In this document: positions 55,912 to 64,000 of the stretch, one piece after another
Layout: each line of letters opens with the position of its first letter
Numbering within the stretch: the stretch's first letter is position 1
Assembly (NCBI GenBank): GCA_041890495.1
Contig: CP169086.1
Span: forward strand, 992,001 to 1,056,000
DNA: 64,000 nucleotides
From: Escherichia boydii
GTDB taxonomy: Bacteria; Pseudomonadota; Gammaproteobacteria; Enterobacterales; Enterobacteriaceae
Reading direction: 5' to 3'
Made by a program: the position numbers and the translations under genes
Notes under the pieces: generated by a model
Seen by the model: the letters and a program-made list of their open reading frames with translations, nothing else
Told to the model about the DNA's origin: nothing
The model's database searches: none

Positions 55912-56969
55912 CCGAACCGTTAAAACCACGTATTGATTTCGACGGTCCTCTGGAGGTCGATCAGAATCCTAAATTCAGGGCGCAGCAGACCTTTGACGAA
56001 AATCAGGCGCAAAATTTTGCCCCGGCCACGCTCGACGAAGCGCAGGAAGAAGAGGGGCAAGTCGAAGCGGTAATGGACGCAGCGTTACGTCCGAAACGCA
56101 GCCTGTGGCGCAAAATGGTGATGGGAGGGCTGGCTCTGTTTGGCGCAAGCGTTGTCGGGCAGGGTGTACAGTGGACAATGAATGCCTGGCAAACCCAGGA
56201 CTGGGTGGCGCTGGGTGGATGTGCCGCTGGGGCATTGATTATCGGCGCTGGCGTAGGTTCTGTGGTAACAGAGTGGCGGCGCTTATGGCGCTTGCGACAG
56301 CGCGCCCATGAACGCGACGAAGCGCGTGATTTATTGCATAGCCACGGCACGGGCAAAGGCCGCGCATTTTGCGAAAAACTGGCGCAGCAGGCGGGTATTG
56401 ATCAGTCGCATCCGGCGCTGCAACGCTGGTATGCCTCAATCCATGAAACGCAAAACGACCGTGAAGTGGTCAGCCTGTATGCGCATTTGGTCCAGCCAGT
56501 TTTAGATGCCCAGGCGCGGCGCGAAATCAGCCGTTCGGCGGCGGAATCAACGTTGATGATTGCGGTCAGCCCGCTGGCGTTGGTCGATATGGCGTTTATC
56601 GCCTGGCGCAATCTGCGTTTAATTAATCGCATCGCCACGCTGTATGGCATTGAACTGGGGTATTACAGCCGTTTGCGTCTGTTTAAGCTGGTATTGCTGA
56701 ATATCGCTTTTGCCGGGGCCAGCGAACTGGTGCGCGAAGTGGGGATGGACTGGATGTCGCAAGATCTCGCTGCTCGTTTGTCTACCCGCGCAGCTCAGGG
56801 GATTGGTGCAGGACTTCTGACGGCACGACTCGGGATTAAAGCTATGGAGCTTTGCCGCCCGCTGCCGTGGATTGACGATGACAAACCTCGCCTCGGGGAT
56901 TTCCGTCGTCAGCTTATCGGTCAGGTGAAAGAAACGCTGCAAAAAGGCAAAACGCCCAGCGAAAAATAA
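55908..56969 (+). CDS. ycjF: YcjF inner-membrane protein (DUF697/UPF0283)
   Basis: The 353-residue membrane protein has two close hydrophobic segments (about residues 70-90 and 100-120: MGGLALFGASVVGQGVQWTM, and WVALGGCAAGALIIGAGVGSVV) and later hydrophobic helices in the DUF697 part (about 215-300). It is co-transcribed with ycjX through a 4-base overlap. Function unknown, probably membrane stress. It reads as E. coli YcjF. Confidence 0.93.
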   Translation: MTEPLKPRIDFDGPLEVDQNPKFRAQQTFDENQAQNFAPATLDEAQEEEGQVEAVMDAALRPKRSLWRKMVMGGLALFGASVVGQGVQWTMNAWQTQDWVALGGCAAGALIIGAGVGSVVTEWRRLWRLRQRAHERDEARDLLHSHGTGKGRAFCEKLAQQAGIDQSHPALQRWYASIHETQNDREVVSLYAHLVQPVLDAQARREISRSAAESTLMIAVSPLALVDMAFIAWRNLRLINRIATLYGIELGYYSRLRLFKLVLLNIAFAGASELVREVGMDWMSQDLAARLSTRAAQGIGAGLLTARLGIKAMELCRPLPWIDDDKPRLGDFRRQLIGQVKETLQKGKTPSEK

Positions 56970-57119
56970 TGCAATATCGGGTGCTGACCGGATATCTTTA
57001 CGCCGAAGTGCCCGTTTTTCCCGTCTTTGTGTCAATGATTGTTGACAGAAAACCTTCCTGCTATCCAAATAGTGTCATATCATCATATTAATTGTTTCTT
57101 TTTCAGGTGAAGGTTCCCA

Positions 57120-58655
57120 TGCGTCTGGAAGTCTTTTGTGAAGACCGACTCGGTCTGACCCGCGAATTACTCGATCTACTCGTGCTAAGAGGCCATTGAT
57201 TTACGCGGTATTGAGATTGATCCCCATTGGGCGAATCTACCTCAATTTTGCTGAACTGGAGTTTGAGAGTATTCAGCAGTCTGATGGCCGAAATACGCCG
57301 TATTGCGGGTGTTACCGATGTGCGTACTGTCCCGTGGATGCCTTCCGAACGTGAGCATCTGGCGTTGAGCGCGTTACTGGAGGCGTTGCCTGAACCTGTG
57401 CTCTCTGTCGATATGAAAAGCAAAGTGGATATGGCGAACCCGGCGAGCTGTCAGCTTTTGGGCAAAAATTGGACTCGCCTGCGCAACCATACCGCCGCAC
57501 AATTGATTAACGGCTTTAATTTTTTACGTTGGCTGGAAAGCGAACCGCAAGATTCGCATAACGAGCATGTCGTTATTAATGGGCAGAATTTCCTGATGAG
57601 ATTACGCCTGTTTATCTTCAGGATGAAAATGATCAACACGTCCTGACCGGTGCGTGTGATGTTGCGATCAACGATTCGTATGGGCCGCCAGTTGCAAAAT
57701 GTCGCCGCCCAGGACGTCAGCGCCTTCAGTCAAATTGTCGCCGTCAGCCCGAAAATGAAGCATGTTGTCGAACAGGCGCAGAAACTGGCGATGCTAAGCG
57801 CGCCGCTGCTGATTACGGGTGACACAGGTACAGGTAAAGATCTCTTTGCTACGCCTGCCATCAGGCAAGCCCCAGAGCGGGCAAACCTTACCTGCGCTGA
57901 ACTGTGCGTCTATACCGGAAGATGCGGTCGAGAGTGAACTGTTTTGTCATGCTCCGGAAGGGAAGAAAGGATTCTTTGAGCAGGCGAACGGTGGTTCGGT
58001 GCTGTTGGATGAAATAGGGAAATGTCACCACGGATGCAGGCGAAATTACTGCGTTTCCTTAATGATGGCACTTTCCGTCGGGTTGGCGAAGACCATGAGG
58101 TAGCCTGTCGATGTGCGGGTGATTTGCGCTACGCAGAAGAATCTGGTCGAACTGGTGCAAAATGGCATGTTCCGTAGATCTCTATTATCGTCTGAACGTG
58201 TTGACGCTCAATCTGCCGCCGCTACGTGACTGTCCGCAGGACATCATGCCGTTACTGAGCTGTTCGTCGCCCGCTTTGCCGACGAGCAGGGAGTGCCGCG
58301 TCCGAAGCTGTCTGCCGATCTTGGCACGGTGCTGATGCGCTACGGCTGGCCGGGCAACATTCGCCAGCTTAAAAACGCCGTTTATCGCGCGCTGACCCAG
58401 CTTGAAGGGTATGAGCTGCGCCCGCAGGACATCCTGTTGCCGGATTACGACGCCGGAACGGTATCGGTAGGCGAAGAGGCAATGGAAGGGTCGCTGGATG
58501 ATATCACCAGCCGTTTCGAGCGCTCGGTGCTGACGCAGCTGTACCGCAGCTATCCCAGCACCCGCAAGCTGGCAAAACGCCTGGGCGTGTCGCACACCGC
58601 AATCGCAAATAAGCTGCGTGAATATGGTTTAAATCATAAGAAAGGTGACGAATAA
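57120..58655 (+). pseudogene. tyrR: Aromatic amino acid regulator TyrR with multiple indels; hybrid sequence
   Basis: TyrR is an ATP- and aromatic amino acid-dependent regulator. The gene spans the expected place and nearly the expected length (about 513 codons), but the frame breaks repeatedly: extra bases near 57193, 57223 and 57272, further changes near 57470, 57595, 57650, 57850, 58020 and 58100-58260. The ACT-like start (MRLEVFCEDRLGLTRELLDLLV), PAS region, Walker A TGDTGTGKDL and the helix-turn-helix (TRKLAKRLGVSHTAIANKLREYGL) can be followed across frames. Up to about 58300 it resembles E. coli; after that it is diverged and clean. Dense indels in only one part suggest low-quality sequence. 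Confidence 0.78.
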
Positions 58656-58656
58656 C

Positions 58657-58683
58657 AAAAAAGCCTCTGCAAAGAGGCTTTTT
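58657..58683. terminator. Bidirectional terminator after tyrR
   Basis: An 8-bp stem (58661-58668 with 58673-58680) with a GCAA loop is flanked by AAAA on the left and TTT on the right, suiting both convergent genes. Confidence 0.85.
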
Positions 58684-58692
58684 ATTTCAGGT

Positions 58693-59901
58693 TTATTCCT
58701 TCGCCATCGGCGTGTTAACGATTTCTGTTTTTGTCTCGCCCTGAATCGACGCAATCCTGCTTTCGACGTCTTTCACCTGCTGCGGGCTGTGCAGCAGGGT
58801 ATAGGTCAGATCAAACTGCGCGCTGGCGCCTGGCTCCAGCTGCTTAACCCGCTTCTGTTCGCGTTCAATCGTGACGGGGTAGGCGTAGCTGGTGCCCGGT
58901 TCAATGCCCGTGACGTAGCCCTGCTTCAGCGTGTCGGTATTTTTCCATAAGGTCAGTACGGGCAGCTGGCGCGTATCAAACTGGATTGATGCGCCTTTAT
59001 CTCCGGCTTTATTGACCACCGCCGCGAGCGTTTCGTGGTTGTTGTCCGCGAGCGGTTTGATGTTAAAGACCATCTCATCAAAGCCTTTTGTCGGCCCGGC
59101 GTAGGTTTGCCAGTCGTTAACGCCCGCTTTGGCATAGTCATTGAATGGGCTCACGCTCGCCGCCGGCGCAAGGAAACGGGCGCCTTCTTCGAGGATCGGC
59201 GTCCCGAAGTTGCTGTGATAGATGATTTGGTAATCATGAGGGTAATCGGCATGGTTGGTCAGAACATCATGCAGGCTGAACTGGTTGGTCCCTGGCACGT
59301 AGCGCAGTTCGGTCATGGTCTGTAGATCCGCTTTTTTGAACGTGCTCTCTTTGATCAAACCCCGAACGCGGATCTCATGCGGGGCGGCATCCGCCACCTC
59401 AACTTCCACCTGCGATACCGGCGTATTTCCGGCCCTGCCGTGAAGGGTGTAAATTTGCCCATCCGCGGTGACCGGATGACCTGTCCACTCGTAGCCACAG
59501 CGCACCATCATCTCGTTGAAACCATCCAGCCAGCCGAGACCGTTTCGGCTTTCAAGGTTGATATAAGCCGGATTAACGACCTCTTTGACGGGTGAATTCC
59601 ATCCCAGCCGGGTGCCAAAACCTTCTACGTGCAGAAGGTTCATCCCGCGGGTCGGGCTCAGGGTGATGGTGAGGCCATCTTTGCTGCTAATAATGATGAC
59701 CTTGCTGCCTTCCTGCTTACCGCCGTGTAAGACTTTTTGCTCAATGCTGAACGTTTGATCCTTAACTTTCAGCTCGTCACTGGAAATCTTCCAGTTTCCT
59801 TTCTCTATGCTGCTTTCAGCGCTTGTCAGCACCCAGATTTTAGCTGCGGCATGGCCAGAAAACAGGACCGCAAGGAGCGTAAAAGCGAATTTAATCTTCA
59901 T
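58693..59901 (-). CDS. Periplasmic aldose-1-epimerase-like protein (DUF4432 family)
   Basis: The 402-residue protein has a signal peptide (MKIKFAFTLLAVLFSGHAAA) and a galactose-mutarotase-like beta-sandwich: LSPTRGMNLLHVEGFGTRLGWNSP, NGLGWLDGFNEMMVRCG, HGRAGNTPVSQ, then YHSNFGTPILEEGARFLAP with likely sugar-binding His, Asn and Arg. This layout fits the DUF4432 epimerase-like family. The substrate is unknown; a periplasmic sugar or sugar acid is plausible. It has no counterpart between tyrR and tpx in E. coli K-12. It is alone, between two terminators. Confidence 0.8.
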   Translation of the reverse strand: MKIKFAFTLLAVLFSGHAAAKIWVLTSAESSIEKGNWKISSDELKVKDQTFSIEQKVLHGGKQEGSKVIIISSKDGLTITLSPTRGMNLLHVEGFGTRLGWNSPVKEVVNPAYINLESRNGLGWLDGFNEMMVRCGYEWTGHPVTADGQIYTLHGRAGNTPVSQVEVEVADAAPHEIRVRGLIKESTFKKADLQTMTELRYVPGTNQFSLHDVLTNHADYPHDYQIIYHSNFGTPILEEGARFLAPAASVSPFNDYAKAGVNDWQTYAGPTKGFDEMVFNIKPLADNNHETLAAVVNKAGDKGASIQFDTRQLPVLTLWKNTDTLKQGYVTGIEPGTSYAYPVTIEREQKRVKQLEPGASAQFDLTYTLLHSPQQVKDVESRIASIQGETKTEIVNTPMAKE

Positions 59902-60120
59902 ATATGATCCTTTTTGCTGAAACGATTATTTTCTTTCGTAAGCAAATCTAATGTTTAGACAAAAAGGGAAATGTGATGGGCTTCACTCGGGGTGAAAATA
60001 AGGGATTTTAACGATTATTATGCGTAATTGATCACGCTAATGTTACATATTGCCTTAGTTATTGCATGATTAATGTGACTTGTGCGCATTTGTGCTTTAA
60101 CGATTCAGCCTGGAAGTAAT

Positions 60121-60144
60121 AAAAAACCCCGCCGTAGCGAGGTT
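60121..60144 (-). terminator. tpx intrinsic terminator
   Basis: An 8-bp stem (60125-60132 with 60137-60144) is followed on the minus strand by a T-run. It repeats the hairpin found after ymiC at 9206-9225. Confidence 0.8.
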
Positions 60145-60176
60145 GAGAATAAGTTGTATAGAATGCTAAGGACTTA

Positions 60177-60683
60177 TTATGCTTTCAGCACGTCCAGCGC
60201 GGCAGTGTAGTCCGGCTCGGTGGTGATTTCGTTAACCAGTTCGCTGAAGACAACGGTGTCGTTTTCATCCAGAACCAGTACAGCACGTGCTGCCAGACCT
60301 TTCAGTGGGCCTTCCGCAATGCTAACGCCGTATTTCTCGAGGAAATCTGCGCTGCGCAGGGTGGAGAGGGTGATAACGTTGTTCAGACCTTCTGCGCCGC
60401 AGAAACGAGACTGGGCGAACGGCAGATCGGCAGAGATACACAGCACAACGGTGTTGTCGATCTCAGTTGCCAGTTGGTTAAACTTACGTACTGATGCGGC
60501 GCAAACACCGGTATCAATACTCGGGAAAATGTTCAGCACTTTGCGTTTACCCGCAAACTGACCGAGGGTGACGTCAGACAGATCTTTTGCCACGAGAGTA
60601 AAAGTCTGCGCTTTGCTACCCGCCTGCGGGATGGAATTGGCGACTGTAACCGGGTTGCCCTGGAAATGAACGGTTTGTGACAT
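60177..60683 (-). CDS. tpx: Thiol peroxidase Tpx, hybrid sequence
   Basis: Tpx is an atypical 2-Cys peroxiredoxin reducing lipid and other hydroperoxides with thioredoxin. The 168-residue protein has the peroxidatic Cys61 in SIDTGVCAASVRKF and the resolving Cys95 in QSRFCGAEG. Residues 1 to about 108 are as in E. coli Tpx, whereas the remaining 60 (LRSADFLEKYGVSIAEG to the end) differ in many positions, with the change near base 60360. The frame is intact, so the protein should be active. Confidence 0.95.
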   Translation of the reverse strand: MSQTVHFQGNPVTVANSIPQAGSKAQTFTLVAKDLSDVTLGQFAGKRKVLNIFPSIDTGVCAASVRKFNQLATEIDNTVVLCISADLPFAQSRFCGAEGLNNVITLSTLRSADFLEKYGVSIAEGPLKGLAARAVLVLDENDTVVFSELVNEITTEPDYTAALDVLKA

Positions 60684-60791
60684 GATTATCTTTCCTGTTT
60701 ACATATAGTTAACGTCACACCTAGTTTATGCTAACTGTCAATAACACAGCAAACGCTATTTGCGCTTAATCCGCAGACCACCGCGACAACA

Positions 60792-61757
<966 letters not shown>

Positions 61758-61767
<10 letters not shown>

Positions 61768-62471
61768 GGCTGCCAGCGCAGAAGCTCCATCATGGCTTTT
61801 AAGTATTTTTCGCTGGCTTCGTCGGAGGAAATCGCCGGGAACTCAGCGGTGATGCAGGGCAGGCTTAAGTCGGCGCACCAGCTTCCGAATGATCCGGGTG
61901 TTTCATAACCCACGCTGGTGACGAGCGGCAGGTCGAACGCCCGGGCCAGCCATGCGCCCAGTTCAGAGTGGCGCGGATCTTCAATGCAGGCCAGCGGGTC
62001 ATGGAAGGAGACAACCCAGGCGGGGTGGATCTTATGGATAAGCTGGCACAGCGCCTGCGTTTCCGGCTCTGAGCCAGGGTTGTCTCCCGTTAGCAACACC
62101 ACGTCCCGCTCCTCGGCGGAGCTGTTCCAGCGATAAACCGTTTCGCCGGCGCGCCAGTTTGCCGCCGGGAAATTACGGTTCAGGTCGACTCCCCGCGCAT
62201 TCGCCCGCAATCCCAGCTGACAGCCATCCGGATTGACGGCAAGAATCACGTGATGACGTCGTAATGAAGGGGTCAATGTCCGCAGCGCGCAAGAGAGCGT
62301 GACGACAGACGAGTTTTCATCACCGTGCGTGCCGGCAATAATCAAACCGCTGTCGCGATCGGCATCGGGCGCCGGGAACCAGATCAGCGATGCGCCTAAA
62401 AATGAGCGGCCATATTGTTCAGCGCCCGGAGGAAAGGCGCCGCGCTCCGCGCGTGGTCGGGTGGTTGCCAT
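61758..62471 (-). CDS. mpaA: Murein tripeptide amidase MpaA
   Basis: MpaA is a cytoplasmic zinc carboxypeptidase (M14 type) that splits L-Ala-D-Glu from diaminopimelate in murein tripeptide, giving the substrate of YcjG. ATG 62471 (MATTRPRAERGAFPPG) is the family start, giving 237 residues; an upstream extension is unlikely. Zinc ligands are in GTHGDENSS (His, Glu) and VVSFHDP (His); the catalytic Glu is in ITAEFP. The order ycjG-mpaA-mppA makes one functional set for murein peptide recycling. Confidence 0.93.
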
Positions 62472-62656
62472 ACGAAATCCTGATAAAGAAGTCTCTACTG
62501 GCAGTGTTGTGCAAAAGCCGCTGTTAATCAAATAGTTTCCGTAACGGCTGAGAATTGCCTTAAATCACTATTCAGGCGTAAGTTATTTGCATTTCTTATT
62601 GTCGAAACAAATAATTACGCATCTGCTTGTTACCTGAATTCATCAAAGGGGATCTT
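62472..62656. promoter_or_regulatory. Divergent mpaA-mppA promoter region
   Basis: This 185-base spacer lies between two divergent starts and should hold both promoters. AAAGGGGA at 62645-62652 is the mppA ribosome-binding site. I do not see convincing -35/-10 pairs. Confidence 0.45.
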
Positions 62657-64000
62657 ATGAAGCATCCTGTTTCGCGTCTTTTCACCGCACTGTGCCTGTG
62701 CGGGCTCTCTACACTCTCGTTCGCCGCTGATGTGCCGAAGGGCACGGTACTGGCGCAAAAACAGGAGTTGGTCAGACATATTAAAGACGAACCGGCTTCG
62801 CTCGATCCGGCAAAAGCGGTGGGGTTGCCAGAGATTCAGGTGATTCGCGATCTTTTTGAAGGGCTGGTGAATCAGAATGAGAAAGGGGAACTGACCCCGG
62901 GCGTGGCGACGCGCTGGCAGAGTAACGATAACCGTACCTGGACGTTCACCCTGCGCGATAACGCAAAATGGTCTGACGGTACGCCGGTCACCGCGCAGGA
63001 TTTTGTCTACAGCTGGCAGCGTCTGGTTGACCCAAAAACAACCTCTCCGTTTGCCTGGTTTGCGGCGCTGGCGGGTATCAACAACGCCCAGGCTATTATC
63101 GATGGCAAAGCGGCACCAGATACCCTGGGCGTGACGGCGGTGGATGCCAGAACATTACGCGTCCAGCTGGACAAACCGCTACCGTGGTTTAGCAACCTGA
63201 CGGCAAACTTCGCCTTCTATCCGGTGCAAAAAGCGAACGTTGAAAGCGGGAAAGAGTGGACTCGTCCGGGCGCTCTGGTGGGCAATGGCGCGTACGTCCT
63301 GAACGCGCGCGTGGTGAATGAAAAACTGGTTGTCGTGCCGAATACCCACTATTGGGACAATGCGAAAACTGTCCTGCAAAAAGTGACCTTCATTCCGATT
63401 AATCAGGAATCGTCCGCCACCAAACGCTATCTGGCAGGGGATATTGATATTACCGAATCGTTCCCGAAAAACATGTATCAGAAGCTGCTGAAGGACATTC
63501 CAGGACAGGTATATACGCCGCCACAGCTCGGGACCTACTACTACGCGTTTAACACGCAAAAGGGCCCGACGGCCGATGCCCGGGTTCGTCTTGCCCTGAG
63601 CATGACTATCGATCGCCGCATTATGGCGGAAAAGGTACTGGGCACCGGCGAGAAACCGGCCTGGCATTTCACCCCTGACGTGACGGCGGGCTTCACGCCT
63701 GAACCTTCGCCGTTCGAGCAGATGTCCCAGCAGGAGCTGAACGCTCAGGCCAAAACCTTGCTCCAGGCCGCAGGCTACGGCCCCCAGCGTCCGCTGAAGC
63801 TGACCCTGCTGTACAATACCTCGGAAAACCACCAGAAAATCGCCATTGCGGTGGCGTCCATGTGGAAGAAAAATCTCGGTGTGGATGTCAAACTTCAAAA
63901 CCAGGAGTGGAAAACCTATATCGACAGCCGCAATACCGGCAATTTTGACGTGATCCGCGCGTCATGGGTGGGGGATTACAACGAGCCATCGACCTTCCTG
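62657..64000 (+). CDS. mppA: Murein tripeptide-binding protein MppA (5' part; runs off the window)
   Basis: MppA is a periplasmic OppA-like binding protein that delivers murein tripeptide to the Opp permease. ATG 62657 begins a signal peptide (MKHPVSRLFTALCLCGLSTL, cleavage after SFA). The family 5 binding protein signature is visible (RHIKDEPASLDPAKAVGLPEIQVIRDLFEGL), and 448 codons are open to the edge. The C-terminal part, about 90 residues, lies outside. It differs from E. coli MppA at scattered positions. Confidence 0.94.
   Translation, partial: MKHPVSRLFTALCLCGLSTLSFAADVPKGTVLAQKQELVRHIKDEPASLDPAKAVGLPEIQVIRDLFEGLVNQNEKGELTPGVATRWQSNDNRTWTFTLRDNAKWSDGTPVTAQDFVYSWQRLVDPKTTSPFAWFAALAGINNAQAIIDGKAAPDTLGVTAVDARTLRVQLDKPLPWFSNLTANFAFYPVQKANVESGKEWTRPGALVGNGAYVLNARVVNEKLVVVPNTHYWDNAKTVLQKVTFIPINQESSATKRYLAGDIDITESFPKNMYQKLLKDIPGQVYTPPQLGTYYYAFNTQKGPTADARVRLALSMTIDRRIMAEKVLGTGEKPAWHFTPDVTAGFTPEPSPFEQMSQQELNAQAKTLLQAAGYGPQRPLKLTLLYNTSENHQKIAIAVASMWKKNLGVDVKLQNQEWKTYIDSRNTGNFDVIRASWVGDYNEPSTFL

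Noticed and set aside
57120..58655. Genuine gene decay of tyrR
   Set aside because: Many small indels are confined to the E. coli-like part while the rest is clean, with nearly preserved total length; read error explains this better.

Overview
The window is a chromosomal segment from a gamma-proteobacterium of the Enterobacteriaceae. The gene order is that of the Escherichia coli topA-cysB-acnA-rnb-fabI-sap-psp-ycj-tyrR-mppA region. The content is not plain E. coli. An rpfF gene sits beside gmr/rpfR, an AdeB/AdeRS-like efflux locus lies between fabI and sap, ycjV is intact, the puu operon and pspE are missing, and an extra DUF4432-type gene lies between tyrR and tpx. This points to an Enterobacter/Cronobacter-like background.

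The most striking property is a patchwork. Tracts whose proteins read as practically identical to E. coli K-12 (rluB to mid-yciK; end of sohB to mid-pyrF; rnb; sapF to mid-sapA; ycjO to mid-ycjS; ycjX to mid-tyrR; tpx 5' part to mid-ycjG) alternate with clearly diverged, Enterobacter-like tracts. The joints fall inside conserved genes with no mobile element. All six disrupted genes (sohB 3' end, yciN, pgpB, pyrF, ycjO, tyrR) carry their indels in the E. coli-like tracts. That favours a chimeric or mixed assembly with low-quality E. coli reads, although real homologous recombination is not excluded by sequence alone.

Layout. 1-4.2 kb: yciO end, rluB, btuR, yciK, sohB, yciN. 4.5-16.5 kb: topA, cysB, three tiny genes (ymiA, yciX, ymiC), acnA, ribA, pgpB, lapAB, pyrF, yciH. 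16.6-25.4 kb: osmB, yciT, yciZ, the rpfF-rpfR (DSF-type fatty-acid signal / cyclic-di-GMP) pair, rnb, yciW, fabI. 25.7-32.2 kb: accessory island with an AdeB-like RND pump gene lacking an adaptor gene, a small membrane protein, a divergent AdeRS-like two-component system and a TupA-like ATP-grasp gene. 32.4-37.6 kb: sapFDCBA read leftward. 37.7-40.4 kb: pspF and pspABCD with a sigma-54 promoter. 40.6-54.4 kb: the ycj carbohydrate locus (ycjMNOPQRSTUV-ompG-ycjW), with two copies of a perfect 14-bp LacI-type operator candidate. 54.5-64 kb: ycjXF, tyrR, a periplasmic DUF4432 protein, tpx, ycjG, mpaA and the 5' part of mppA, the last three concerning murein peptide recycling.

The E. coli comparisons rest on remembered reference proteins, so they need an alignment to be made quantitative. 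No tRNA, rRNA, insertion sequence or CRISPR array was seen.
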